Part shown: positions 12,875 to 24,100 of the stretch, piece after piece
Numbering within the stretch: the first letter of the stretch is position 1
Layout of the letters: each line of letters opens with the position of its first letter
Source of the DNA: Paragordius varius
Lineage: Eukaryota; Nematomorpha
Length of the DNA stretch: 64,000 nt
Assembly: GCA_964247055.1 (NCBI GenBank)
Contig: OZ176054.1
Coordinates: 6,448,001 to 6,512,000 of the forward strand
Direction: 5' to 3'
Made by a program: the position numbers and the translations under genes
The notes under the pieces: model-generated
Databases searched by the model: none
Told to the model about the DNA's origin: nothing
What the model saw: only the letters and a program-made list of their open reading frames with translations

Positions 12875-13441
12875 TTACATATTAATTTTTGATAATTTGT
12901 GTCTTCTCCTTGATAAAGGAACTTGGATATCATCATCATCATCGGTAGATTCCCCTGTTCCATCATCACTCTCAGTGTCTATTATAATATCGTATACACG
13001 GTAACGAGAAATATTATTTGCCATTTCGGTATTTTAAATGTCAAAGGGGTTAATCTCTATTAAGTCTAGAATTTTTATTTTATCAGTTGCATAATAAAAT
13101 GACAACTCCCCATAATTTCAAAAATTGTTTTAAAAAAAACTTTTAGCATTTAAAGTACCGATATGGCTTATAATAGTTTTCGTTATATTGGACAACTTTT
13201 TCATGCCAGGAAATTATAACATTTACCAGTATCCACGAGTCTTTTAACACGGCGTTCTAAAATAATAACAATATTAATTCATTATTATTGGTTTAATTTC
13301 ATTTTATATAATATACCTCGTTTTAATTCATGTGATTTTATATTTTTCAGGTGAAGCAAAGATTTATGAGGCTTGGATAGTCCATGCTCTTTTTTGGGTA
13401 AAATCAATATAGAATCTATGGCAAACAGTTTTATTAGGCCG
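12875..13441 (-). CDS. Candidate unknown spliced gene, copy A (partial)
   Basis: Unrecognised. On the minus strand three phase-compatible pieces can be joined: an exon ending at 13317 (start unclear, about 13441; contains KKEHGLSKPHKSLLHLKN), 13227-13256 (ERRVKRLVDT) and 12978-12875. The last is very acidic (TESDDGTGESTDDDDD) and closes with PLSRRRHKLSKINM and a stop. All introns are GT-AG. The same three pieces, splice sites and frame occur in the inverted copy at about 28795-29402, with only a few codon differences and no indels, while the flanks carry many indels. The 5' end was not found. Alternatively the last part is a stand-alone 49-codon frame (12875-13024, starting MANNISRYRV). It could be the tail of a transposon protein. 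Confidence 0.4.
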
Positions 13442-13457
13442 AAACATAAAAGGTATA

Positions 13458-13710
13458 CTAATTAAAATTATACGGACAAAACGTAAAAATATAACAAATA
13501 TTATTTTCTAAAAATATCTTTATTTTTTTTGATAACTGATTGTTTAAACTACAAAATAAAAAATAGAGATGTATATTGGTAACACAATCAATGATGTATA
13601 TTACAATTGTAAGATTTTTTAAGGAAAAATTAGGTAAGGTTGTCTTTTAAAAAAAAATTTTACTTAATATTTTAACGTGGTTGTATATTTCAATTTTTAC
13701 TGTAAATTAA
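13458..13710. mobile_element. MITE family 2 copy, present only in unit A
   Basis: The left end TTAAAATTATACGG and right end ACTGTAAATTAA are the termini of a family also seen at 44113-44380 and 58420-58698. The sequence matching unit B (GGCC..ACATAAA..GGTA, then TTAATTTTTAATGACA) is continuous in B at about 28765-28790, so B keeps the empty site. The insertion point is at a TTAA-like site. Confidence 0.7.
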
Positions 13711-14912
13711 TTTTTAATGACACCTATATTTTCTTGTAAAATATAAAATAAGTTTGGGTTACCAGTTATATCCCTATTCGTTTAGTTCGCATTCCAAAAC
13801 GATAGCTTAAGTTTTAACACTTCATGACCTTTTGGGATAGTTTTATATCACAAAGCAATTTTTAATTTTAATATTTAAAAAAGTAGGCTGAAATTAAAAA
13901 TATACTTAGCCTTTAAGGCGCATGCTTCATATTTTTTTAAAATGTTAAATTTTAAAAATATCCTTATCTCAAACTTTTTCGCCGCCATATTTTTCTTTAT
14001 TTTTTAAATTGCTAATACAATAGGCAATTGAATGTATTATTCTTAAAAATAATTATTTTTACAGGTTTCTGGTTTTTACCAGAAAAAACTTGATATTTAT
14101 TGATTTTAAAATCAGCTGTTTAATTGAATCGTGTTAGGTAGCTAATTATATTTTAGACTGTAGGATTGAAAAAACTATAAAAAAATAAGATTTTTTATCT
14201 AATGCAGGAGAAAATGTTTGATAATAAATTATTAACTAATATAACTTCAAAATAGTAGTTTATATACAGGATTGAGCCCTGGGACAACTACCCCAATATG
14301 TCATCGTTGGCAAAAAAGTGATAAGATCATGAATAAGAAAACGTTTCAGTATAGATTTCTGGTAAAATTATTGGTATTTTTGCATGTTATGATTCCCCGG
14401 GCTAGTGTCAAAGCTTTCGAGTACATTTTAAATTTTTACTTATAACAAATAAGGGTAATTATAAACAGAGAAACCAAATTAAATGACTATAAAAAATTAA
14501 TATACTCGAATATTTTCCGAACACAAATATCGATATAAGTAATCCATATAGAATCTGGAATAATTGCATGATGTGGTTTCAAATTTAAATTCGATAATAA
14601 TGTCTAAATAAAATATTTTTATCTTATTTATATATGGAACTTTGGAGGTGTCAGTTACCTATTATAGCAAACCAATATTTTTGCATAGAATTTTGGTAAT
14701 ATATTAAGGTTATATATTGTTTTTTGGCATGATTCAGCTATTTGTTATTCAAACAATAGTTTCGTATTTCATTTCGATGTCTCTCCTAAATTGACAAAGA
14801 TACTGATAAATGAATAATGAAAGATATTTAAAATGTGTACATTAATTTTTAAAAATAAATCATAAAAATAAACAAAATTGAAAGGGTTTAATTCCAGTAT
14901 ATGACTCTCGCG

Positions 14913-15061
14913 CTGAAGTTACCAAAGATTCTTTCCAAATTTCTCCGTCCTAAAAAGATTTGTTGTTTTTTATTATGATTTCTGATTTTTTTTGCTATTA
15001 TGGATTTTTTTAATTTTCGCTATATTTCACAATGAAGCATTTTGAGCATATAGTTGCTGTT
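14913..15061. other. Short AT-rich linker
   Basis: No feature recognised between the end of the inverted block and the LINE fragment. Confidence 0.4.
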
Positions 15062-15512
15062 TCAATGGTTGGTTGGTTATTCCTAAGTCGTAAACGACTT
15101 TTTGGATATAGTTTTCACTATTTTTTTCCCATTTCTTCTATCTTTTACCGCTAGATTGAGCTCGTTCAATGTCATTTTAGTCTCCTCTTTTATCATATCC
15201 AACCACTTCATCGGTGGTCGGCCTCATTTCCTTTGTCCTTCTACCTTCCCAAACATTGTATCTTTCTCTAGAGAATTCGATCGCATGACATGACCAAAAT
15301 ATGTTAACTTTCTTTTTAGAATCTCCAGGATGTTTGTTTTTGGCTTTATATCTGTAGTTAGATTTCCATTCTTAATTTTATCCTTCCAGGTGTATCCTTG
15401 CATCCTACGCCAGCAGCTCCTTAAAGCCATGAGCTTTTCTTTGTTACTTTTTCTGAGAGTCCAGCTCTCACAACCATATGTGGTGACCGGGAGAACGAAA
15501 CAGTAGAGTAAT
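15062..15512 (-). pseudogene. 3' end of a LINE (reverse transcriptase C-terminal region)
   Basis: On the minus strand the translation contains TTYGCESWTLRKSNKEKL, then RRMQGYTWKDKI, KRKLTYFGHVMRS and GKVEGQRK. A stop replaces the next residue, then GRPPMKWLDMIKEETK continues to a natural stop, followed by AACCAACCAACC repeats. These are hallmark words of the C-terminus of non-LTR retrotransposon reverse transcriptases (YGCESW, YFGH, GRPxxxWLD). It is 5'-truncated, as is usual for LINE copies, and carries at least one nonsense change. It is absent from unit B. Confidence 0.85.
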
Positions 15513-15513
15513 C

Positions 15514-15735
15514 TTTTTTAGTTTCAACTCCTACGCCTAACAAAACCAAAATATTATGTACTGGAGAAAAGCCTACCATTATTATATAGGGAGTGGAAAT
15601 AGAAATAGTTAAACAGATAACGTTTTTGGCAGTAATTTCAGAGGATGGGTCTTCAACTCCTGACATCGGAAAGAGAATAGGATTGGGTAAAAAGATTTGG
15701 AAAAACAAAAGCGTAGGAGTTGAAACTAAAAAAAT
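15514..15735. mobile_element. MITE with long perfect terminal inverted repeats, inside a LINE
   Basis: About 220 bases with TAGTTTCAACTCCTACGC next to the left end and its exact complement next to the right end, each preceded by a T-run. It lies at the 5' edge of the LINE fragment; the minus-strand LINE-like frame may resume on the other side (IETARII). It is noncoding. The superfamily is not clear from the ends. Confidence 0.75.
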
Positions 15736-15899
15736 ATTATTCTTGCTGTTTCAATAGCTTGATTTTTTATTTGCGAATATCTAATTTGTATTTTTGATAG
15801 TTATGAAGCGTGGTTATATTTCTTTGGACTGAGGGTGGAGTTGCAGATCAAAGAAGTACGATGATCATTATTCATTTAATAAAATAATCTTCTTTCAAT

Positions 15900-16783
15900 T
15901 TATTTCTATAACAATGAATATCTTTAAGCGTTTTTCTGGCTGGAATTTTTGAACATATTAAATAATAAAAGGAAACTTGCTTCTGTTTTTATTGCTAAAT
16001 GAAAACACACAGAAATGAATCAAAGTTCGAATACAATACATATAATTATAAAAAATCGTAACAAGTAAATTTTTTCAAATACAAAATAAAAACACAAATA
16101 AATTAATAATTTTGTGGAAAAAAATTCCATGCAAAAATATTTACAAAAATTTTCGGTGGTCAAGAAGATCATGGTCGACTGTTGACCTCCAGCTGAAAGA
16201 TTATATACCATAATTTCAAAGAAATGTGTAAATTGCCACTAAATTATGAAAAAAATTGAGATTTTATGAAAAATATTTTTTATTGATGCATAAGCGTTAG
16301 AGAAATGTAAAGACGGGTAACGCGTTGGACAACCCCGATTTCGCCCAAAACCCCGATTCTCAAGTTTTTTAGCAGACTAACTTAAATAATTACCGCGAAA
16401 ATATGAAAAATATAATATGTGCCTTAATTGATAGACCTCAGCAATCAAACACATATTAATATTGTGTTAATTTTGTTATTCACAAAAAATTGTTTAATAA
16501 TGAATTAAGGATAATTTTTAAAATATATCAGTTTTACATTAGTTATAAGACGCAAAATAATAATAATAATCAATTTTTTACGCTTGTTAAGAACAGATCT
16601 AACTTACGCAGCAATTTATATTAATTTGGGCTTTAGTTTGACATTTTGATGTATGCATTATCTATCCTATCTATATAATTTTCTTTCGCAATTTTCATGC
16701 GAAAAGAATGAAATTCATGACAATTAAATGGTTAAAAATAAAAATAAAAAACCACACAAAAAATAATAAAAAATTACATATGG
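15900..16783 (+). repeat. Orphan copy of the annexin upstream region
   Basis: Aligns with 32330-33260. The last shared words are AAACCACACAAAAAATAATA, which in unit B stand just upstream of the annexin start codon at 33316. In unit A the annexin exons do not follow, so this is a promoter-proximal region without its gene. Confidence 0.8.
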
Positions 16784-17012
16784 ATATGCTTGAATGCTAA
16801 TGTTATAACGATGCGTGTTTAAAAATATATTGTTAAATAAGCATATTTAAATATTTAATTTATATTTTAAAAAATATAGTAAAAACACTGAAATCTTACT
16901 ATTTCTCTTGCAAAACAAATTTACCGGCATTTCAAAAAACAGCTGTTTTTTTAAATGACCATGGTCAAAAAATAAATAGTCACTGACCTGGTCATGACTT
17001 GGTCAGCACAAC
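16784..17012. other. Replacement at the site where annexin exons 1-7 are missing
   Basis: A 229-base stretch stands where unit B has 33261-36142, which contains annexin exons 1 to 7. It contains a palindromic TGACCATGGTCA and a GGTCAGCACAACCCTA end that looks transposon-like. After it, homology resumes in the annexin intron sequence (17013-17205 versus 36143-36310). Confidence 0.6.
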
Positions 17013-18563
17013 CCTACTTACAACATTAAATATTATTTAATTGTGGACAAAATTTCCTTTATATCATACGCTACTGTATTAACAATTCACCAACAATAGT
17101 GTGAATTTACCAACATTAATGTACATACTATATCATAAAAAATCATTATATACTTTATGTAGGAAAAATTAAGGATTGTTTACATTTTATTTGTGTAATT
17201 TCAAATTCATTGAGGAATTGATTGAAGAAGTAGAATTGGTGAAACATTTTTAAAGCTAGATTCAAAGATTACCGAATTCTGAAACAATGAGAGCCAATAA
17301 CCTATAAATAATAATAACCTAAAACATTTAAAAATACTATCCTACTAAAGATTACGTTCCACCAGCGCACCAATCTTTAACAAGTTATCGATTGATCCAC
17401 ATTTTTGGCGTATTAAAAACCGGTCAAAACAGAATTAGAAACCTAATACGGTGACAATTCTAGCCCAAACACCAAATGTCATTAGGATTTCCGCTTGGAA
17501 GAACCGTTGCTGTGCAAAAGGACAGGGTTTATATTTTAATAACAAACTTGTATTAACAAAATAGGGTAAATTAAATAACTCATTCCATAATGCCGCAAAA
17601 ATATTTAAAGTAGTTTGTTACTTATCCTCCAATAATATTGAAACTCAAGTAGTTTTATAAATTTTTCCTATTATATTGGTGTGAAGAGACAGGCTAAAAA
17701 GTTGGTAACATGCTGCAAAAGCCGTGAGCGAATAAATAACACTATTTCAATGAAAGGGAACAAGAAGAAACGGTATCAAGGATCTGTCCAACAAAATGTG
17801 TACGCTATATACCTAGTTTTTCTATTTATGCCTAGGTTTGCGCTTTAAACCGATTATCTGTCTGACCTCGAAACGAGTAAAGTCACATTAATATACTCAA
17901 TTAATATCACGAAATCAAATAAATACCAACTATAATCAATGTGAAGTTTACCAATTAAGAAATAGCTAAAGATAATATATAAATAAATTATAAACATTTC
18001 TGAACAAAACCACAAAATTTAAAAATGGAAAATGGTTTGTGATGTTTAAACATAATAACTTTCCTGAAAAGTCATTAAATATTTTTATTACTTAAATATC
18101 AATGATACTTAATAAGGTATATAAATCAAACTTGTTATATGATTATAAAATATCTTAAATAAAAAAGGCTAATCAATAATTTTGACGCAAATAAAAAGAA
18201 ATACATATGTCTCTTAAAAGTATTGAGTGCAAAAAAAGGTTGTCTAAAAATATATCAAAGTTATCAAACTATGAAATAATTTATTGCAATGAATTATTGA
18301 AATCGAGATAAGGTTTCTGATTTCTGTGATGATGATTTCGTTTGATTTGGAACGAGTGTGGCGTTGTATTTTTGTCAGTAATGAAATTAATTTTCATTTT
18401 ATCCGTATGAAATGTTATTAAACCAAAACCTGCTGCATCTCTTGAAAACTCACATTTATTCGAACGTTTGATTCCATAAATTTTGGATCCGGAACCAAAG
18501 ATTACGCAATTTAATTGGTCTTCGATGTAGTGCTAAAAAAATTTAAAATTTTATCGTATTACA

Positions 18564-18564
<1 letters not shown>

Positions 18565-18599
<35 letters not shown>
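18565..18599. repeat. (TA)n microsatellite
   Basis: Pure TA tract beside the last exon of phosphatase copy B, at the same place as the tract in copy A. Confidence 0.95.
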
Positions 18600-18601
<2 letters not shown>

Positions 18602-19105
18602 GGTTTCTTTTAATATTGCCAGATAGCTTATACAGCAAAGAACATTAATATTGGTGAATAACGGGAAAAATATTTTAAGCACATTAACATAGCTCTGCAT
18701 ACTATCTCAATGTAGTATTATAATGTATAATTAAAAAATGCAATAATTTTAATCATAGACAAGTGCATATTTATTGTTATACTTGCATGTTATGATCATG
18801 TCCACTGACATACAAAGACGCATAATTTGAAATTATATCACGAATCTTTTTGATCTTTGGAAACGACTTGTATTTCCCGCAACTTTTAAATGGATGATGC
18901 CCGCTCACAACTACGTAATCATGATTTCTAGTGAATTAAAGAGAACACTATTACATTCAATTTTTAAACTGATCAATTATATTAATTAAAGTATAAAGAC
19001 AAAACGTTATTAAAAGACAAATATATTTTTTGTAAACCATATTTTTAAAACTTAAATTTTCATACAACTTAGCTCTTTGGGCTTAAAATAAAGAATGGAC
19101 TATAT

Positions 19106-19108
<3 letters not shown>

Positions 19109-19180
<72 letters not shown>
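19109..19180. repeat. Long interrupted (TA)n tract
   Basis: About 70 bases of nearly pure TA in an intron of phosphatase copy B. The corresponding tract in copy A (near 1741-1755) is much shorter. Confidence 0.95.
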
Positions 19181-19566
19181 CAATTGTAAGTAGAAAAAAA
19201 TTCTGGGTTTAAAAAAGTATGGCTACACCACAAAAATCCTATGAAGGAAATGGGCACGAATATAAAAATTCTAATTTAGACATTTGACCCTTAGGGTTAC
19301 ACCCGCCTAGGATGGATAAGTATAGTATTAAATAATAAGGTTCTAGAAAAATTTAAAATTTTTAAAGTTTATTATTTATGTGGAAATACTAATTCAGGAG
19401 CCAACACAATGCACAAGCGGCATTTTACAAAAAACTGGACGGGCCGCATTCAAAAATATTTCGGCATTAATATAAAAATTTTCATATCAAAAAAAAACTT
19501 CAAAAAATACGATCACAATATACTTGATATTTTTTTACTGATTATTACTAATTGATTGACAAAGAG

Positions 19567-21162
19567 CAGGGCTTCTTAAACTATGAGTCGTGCGAAGGAT
19601 AAAAATACAATTTAACAAAAATTTTTTCACTTTCAAAATTATTGTTATAAAGAAAAAAACAATCATCGTAGATAATTATATCATAAAATCTTCTGGTTCG
19701 GAAAGACTGTTTATACCAGCATTTCTAATCATTTTAATCTACATATTTACAAAAAGGAAAATGCTAGATTTGTGATCTGTTTCCGGAAAACCGGTAGATT
19801 CATTCAAATCCAAATGTCCAAAAAATCTAACCCTAACTCCCAGTTCGGGCCCACCCCGTGTAAATAACGGGTTTTTTGAAAGCAGAAGTCCAAAAAATCG
19901 TGTCGTTGATACAATTTTCCGGAAAACGTGTTGGACTATTCGATTTTAAATATGATTATTTTTACTTTTTTGATTGCGCCAAACCTAGTCGGATTACTTT
20001 TTTAATTTAAGCTCTCTTTTTACCTATTCCGCTCGTAAAATGCCATTTTTTTCAAAAAAAAAATTTTTTTGCCCAGGGTAGAAGACCGTTAAAATTCACT
20101 GAGGATTCGAGTCATTCTCAGTTAAAAGGCAAAAATTTTAGTTTTGCGTTTTTTTAATATTGGCGCTGGGTGAACAGATAGCCGCTAAAACTGCGCCACT
20201 ATATAAAAATTGCGTTGTTTTGGAGCTAATTTACAGAAAATTTATGAAGGATATGAGCTCATTAAAATCTCGAAATATAACCCGTAACTAGGTAAAAATC
20301 AAGGTCAGCGTTTTTATTAGCCGTTAATTTGGGCCCTTTATGCCCTAAAACGCCATCATATAACGATTTAGTTTTGAGGTATTTTTTCGAATAACCCAAG
20401 AGACGATGGTATCAACGATGATTTAAATATTTTTTCTATAAAGGCAAAGAATTTAACTCAGCGCTTTTTTCATATAGGTCTATGGTTAGGGGTCAACCGG
20501 TTTAAGACTGAGACGCCATACAAAATAGGCGTATTTTAGAACTAATTTTTAAAAAAACATAAGAAGCCATACGAGTTCAGTTAAACACATTTCTGGGGAA
20601 TTAGTATAATATCATTCTTTCCTTTAAAAAGGGACCACAAATGAATTACTTTTTATATCCCTTGATCCCAGTTGTATGAACAATTTTAAATTAGAACTTT
20701 TAACGATGATTTCGTAAAACTAAAATCTTAAAATAAATCCAATGATTGAATATTAACTTTAATAAGGGACAGATTAAATATGGTCAATTTTGAGTAAATA
20801 ATTCAAAGGCGAAAACCCGTAAAAAATTAAAGACATTCTTTTTATTAAATATGTTTAGTATTATTTTTTCATCTCCATTAACTCTATTTATTGCAAATTA
20901 TTAAGAATAATTATCGGTGAGACTACGCCACACCGAAGCGTGACAGGGCCAGCTAGTATCTTGTATAAATTTACTACGAATCAGAAAATGTTTTAGAAAT
21001 TTATAAAAAATGTCGATTTATTTTTGTCATTTCTCAAAACCGAAATAATCCTGATAAATATAATAAACAAAATTTCTAAGTGTTATTTCGAAGAAATTAT
21101 TATCGTTAAGAAACTCGCAATCATAAATGGGGTCGGGAACTACAAAAGTTTAAGAAGCCCTA
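19567..21162. mobile_element. hAT element with exact 8-base target duplication, unit B only
   Basis: The ends are CAGGGCTTCTTAAAC and GTTTAAGAAGCCCTA, a 14-base inverted repeat (outermost base mismatched) of hAT type. They are flanked by ACAAAGAG at 19559-19566 and again at 21163-21170, a perfect 8-base target duplication. Unit A at about 2080-2095 has the uninterrupted site. The element is 1596 bases, of which 1181 belong to a nested Helitron; the rest has no transposase. It is therefore a nonautonomous hAT that inserted after the duplication. Confidence 0.9.
19776..20956 (+). mobile_element. Nonautonomous Helitron nested in the hAT element
   Basis: Starts TCTGTTTCCGG directly after an A and ends GGGCCAGCTAG directly before a T, with a short ACGC/GCGT hairpin about 15 bases before the CTAG end. 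These are Helitron hallmarks (5' TC, 3' CTRR, subterminal hairpin, insertion between A and T). The first 200 bases match a second element at 30985. No Rep/helicase coding was seen. Confidence 0.75.
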
Positions 21163-24100
21163 ACAAAGAGAGATGCGTATTCATGAAATTGGTTTTAAAA
21201 TAAATTTACTTTGATTTTGTAAACCCAAAATGTGCGGAATGCTTAAAGGGTCCACCTACTTTTATTTTGGTTAAGTTTAAACTTTAAACGTTATTTAGCT
21301 TGATAAAACTAGTGTACACAATAGGTGGTAAAATTTTTCATGATACCTACTTTAATTCTAATGCCAAACTTTCCAACCATTCAAATTGTTTTTCACCCAG
21401 GACAGTTCCATTAGTTTTGCGAGCTTTTTCCTTCTCCTCGTAAAAATTGGTGTCCAACATGATAAATGAGATTGTCACATTGTCAACATATTTGTCATGT
21501 CGATACAAATGGATAACATAGGTACGTTTGTAAAAGAAATATGGAAATACCCTATTAACAGTACAGAAATTGAATTTTAAGCAAGTTTGTTATTTATTTA
21601 CTTCCATTAATATTGTAATGAATTACATTTTATATTTTACTATATTGGGCCAAATAGCATTTGCTGTAGTTTTTTTAAAAAAGTAGTAAATTCCAACCAC
21701 TCAAAAGTCCGTTTGTAGCAAAAGACAAAACAATTTACAAATAACTGCCAAATAAAAAAAATAAAATTAAATCAATAATTTTTTAAAATTAAATTTTAAT
21801 TTAGTCTTTGTAACGGTTTTACTAAGATAATGTATCTTTTTTAAAAATTCTATTACATATAAAAACCCTTTTCTAAAAAACTTTTAAAGATTTAAATATA
21901 AATAAATACAATACCAACGGCGAGATCTGTGCGAATAAAAAATTTGTGAAAGGACATCCTGATGATAATCGTGATTGCCCGCTATTGTTAACCATTATTC
22001 AAATTATCAGTGTACACATCTTCAAACGTTTTCTATCATTATATAAAGATTAGTAAATGCAAAATACATCATACAAAATGTGTCAAATTTCGGAATTTGT
22101 CTGTTTGCACTCTTTGGTAAACCCAAATTTTAGTTATAGCTGATGGGCTTTCAACATCCGAAAAAGTATAGTTTTATTCTTTGAATGGCGTTTGACCTAC
22201 AAAGATTTTTACGAATTCTAGAGACCATAATTTACTCAATTAAAACTTTGAACCTGCCTAAACAACAACCCAAAAATTTGACAGTTTTTTTATGGGATTT
22301 CAATGCAATGCAAAAAAATCCCTAAATCGTTTATCTTAAAAACAAATGGGTATAAACTGAGCCTTTAGGTGAATGAATATGATTGATTTTTTATCACATA
22401 ATATATAAAATATATTATTAATTGGAAAATAAATATCTTTTGTTACCTGAAAGCGATGATCATGTAAGGATGCTACCCCATCACTGTAAAAATTATCACC
22501 GAGTAAAAGAGCCACAGTTTTGCTCGGATCCTTAACAAATTTAGGCAAAATTTTTGCAATATTTGATTGTACATCTGATATATAGGGTTTTTTTGAGGTC
22601 CCTCCGGTATCACCGATAGCGATAACTCGAAATATTTCCTCCGAATCTAATCAATCATAGTAAAAATTTAATTTATAAAGTCAGAATTATCAATTATATG
22701 ACAACGCTGTTAAATAAATACACAATCCTGTCTTTAAATGTAAATTTTGAATTACAACAAATATTTCACAAATATTATTATATTGAAAAAAAAAACCATT
22801 AATCAAAATTCATTTCTGTACATTAATCTTTTACGCTTTGTATCCTTAATAACATTTGCGTGTAGTGTTATTCATTACCGAATTCTATCTCAAATTCTAT
22901 CATCCAATTTTATCAATATTGACTCTTTGTCTATATTCATACAATTTTATGATAGTCAGGTGAGTTTTTATATTTTTTTAAAAAACTACATTTTTCTCAA
23001 ATTTTACCGTTTTTCAAGTCATGACGGAGATGATAGGTTACATCAAAATCAAATACACTCAATTTACTGTCTTCAAAGGTTGGTGCTTCCATATCCGGAA
23101 TACCTGAGCCTGAACTAGACCATTGTTGTTGATTTGCAAACTTAGTTCGACCAACTTCTTTTGCGTTGAATGTGTAAGTAACATAATCAATTTCGTCGTA
23201 TGGAATGGCCGGGTGATATATGTTATCATACTTTTGTGGATCGAATGTCAAAGTATTTGTGTGGTGGTTATTTTTACTCTTTTTGCTTTTTTTGCTTTTC
23301 CTTCGAGCCTCTGTTACATCGAACAAAGCTACCAAGATACCAAATAAGAGAAATAAATAAAGTATGGTTTTAGTACTGAAAAAATATTTATTCATTTTCG
23401 ATTTGGAGAACACAAAATTATAATCCTTAAAAATATATAATGGGTCAGATAACATTTGTGCTGTCCTTTATATATAAACTAATGAAATGGTTTATTTTTG
23501 GTTAAAAATAGAATGTGAAATAGCTTCTCAATGTACATTATCTAGATTTCCTCACACGCCAGACTGAAGTATACATCTAGTTACTATTTATAAATTTGAT
23601 ATTGGTAAATGTATATATTTATTGCTATTTTTAATTTGATAATCTAAAAATACTCAATCAATCGATCCTAATATGGTAAAGGTTGATACCCAAGTGGGCT
23701 TATTATTATAATTAGATTCCTTCTCTTAATTAATTATTTTGGGTTATTTTTAAATACATACCAAATTTAATACAACTGTATGTTAAAAAAACATTCTTAA
23801 ATTAAATAAATATCTCCTAATACTTTTAGATAAAAAATTTGGTATAAAAAATTGAAAATATAAAAATTTATTATTATAATATTGTATAAGAAACAAAAAT
23901 CTACCTATTGACAATATATGATGGGGCTTGTTTAAGGAGGAGAGTGCGGGAGATATCTTCTAATAAATTAAAATAGAATTTGAGATTAATTAGTTATCCA
24001 ATTGAACACTGGATGTAAAATAGCGGTTAATAAATTTTAAAGAAGTCTTTCCAAGTTTTTTATTTGTTACTCGCCTATATGGAATATTAATGTTTTTTAT

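Larger units (their letters stand above)
12690..14912 (+). repeat. Block inverted between the two units (copy in A)
   Basis: The whole block matches the reverse complement of 27588-29580. Good anchors are the words around 13350-13400 versus 28850-28890, 12900-13024 versus 29253-29380, and 14640-14800 versus 27670-27850. It contains a candidate three-exon gene and, only in this copy, a MITE at about 13458-13710. Confidence 0.85.
1..17220 (+). repeat. Segmental duplication unit A
   Basis: Left copy of a large direct duplication. Positions 1-8590 align in order with 17499-27578; 15900-16783 aligns with 32330-33260; about 17013-17205 aligns with 36143-36310. The block 12690-14912 is present in the other unit but inverted (27588-29580). 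Identity by eye is mostly around 80-90 percent with many small indels, and much higher around 3895-4735. The stretch 8591-12690 has no partner in unit B. The left edge of the unit may lie outside the window because homology already holds at base 1. Confidence 0.85.
18281..23395 (-). pseudogene. Acp5: Purple acid phosphatase copy B, frameshifted in exon 3
   Basis: Same six-exon layout as copy A: 23008-23395, 22447-22646, 21915-22032, 21351-21551, 18783-18927, 18281-18532. Exon 1 is almost identical to copy A (codes for TKTILYLFLLFGILV and the lysine-rich stretch). Exons 2, 4, 5 and 6 are open and keep GDTGG, GDNFY, SGHHPF and GHDHN. Exon 3 is 118 bases instead of 125. Seven bases are missing just before the codons for the GNHD block, which shifts the frame and brings in stops. 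A hAT element of 1.6 kb sits in the intron between exons 5 and 4. It is probably a pseudogene, though the remaining exons show little decay and exon 1 might still be expressed. Confidence 0.8.
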
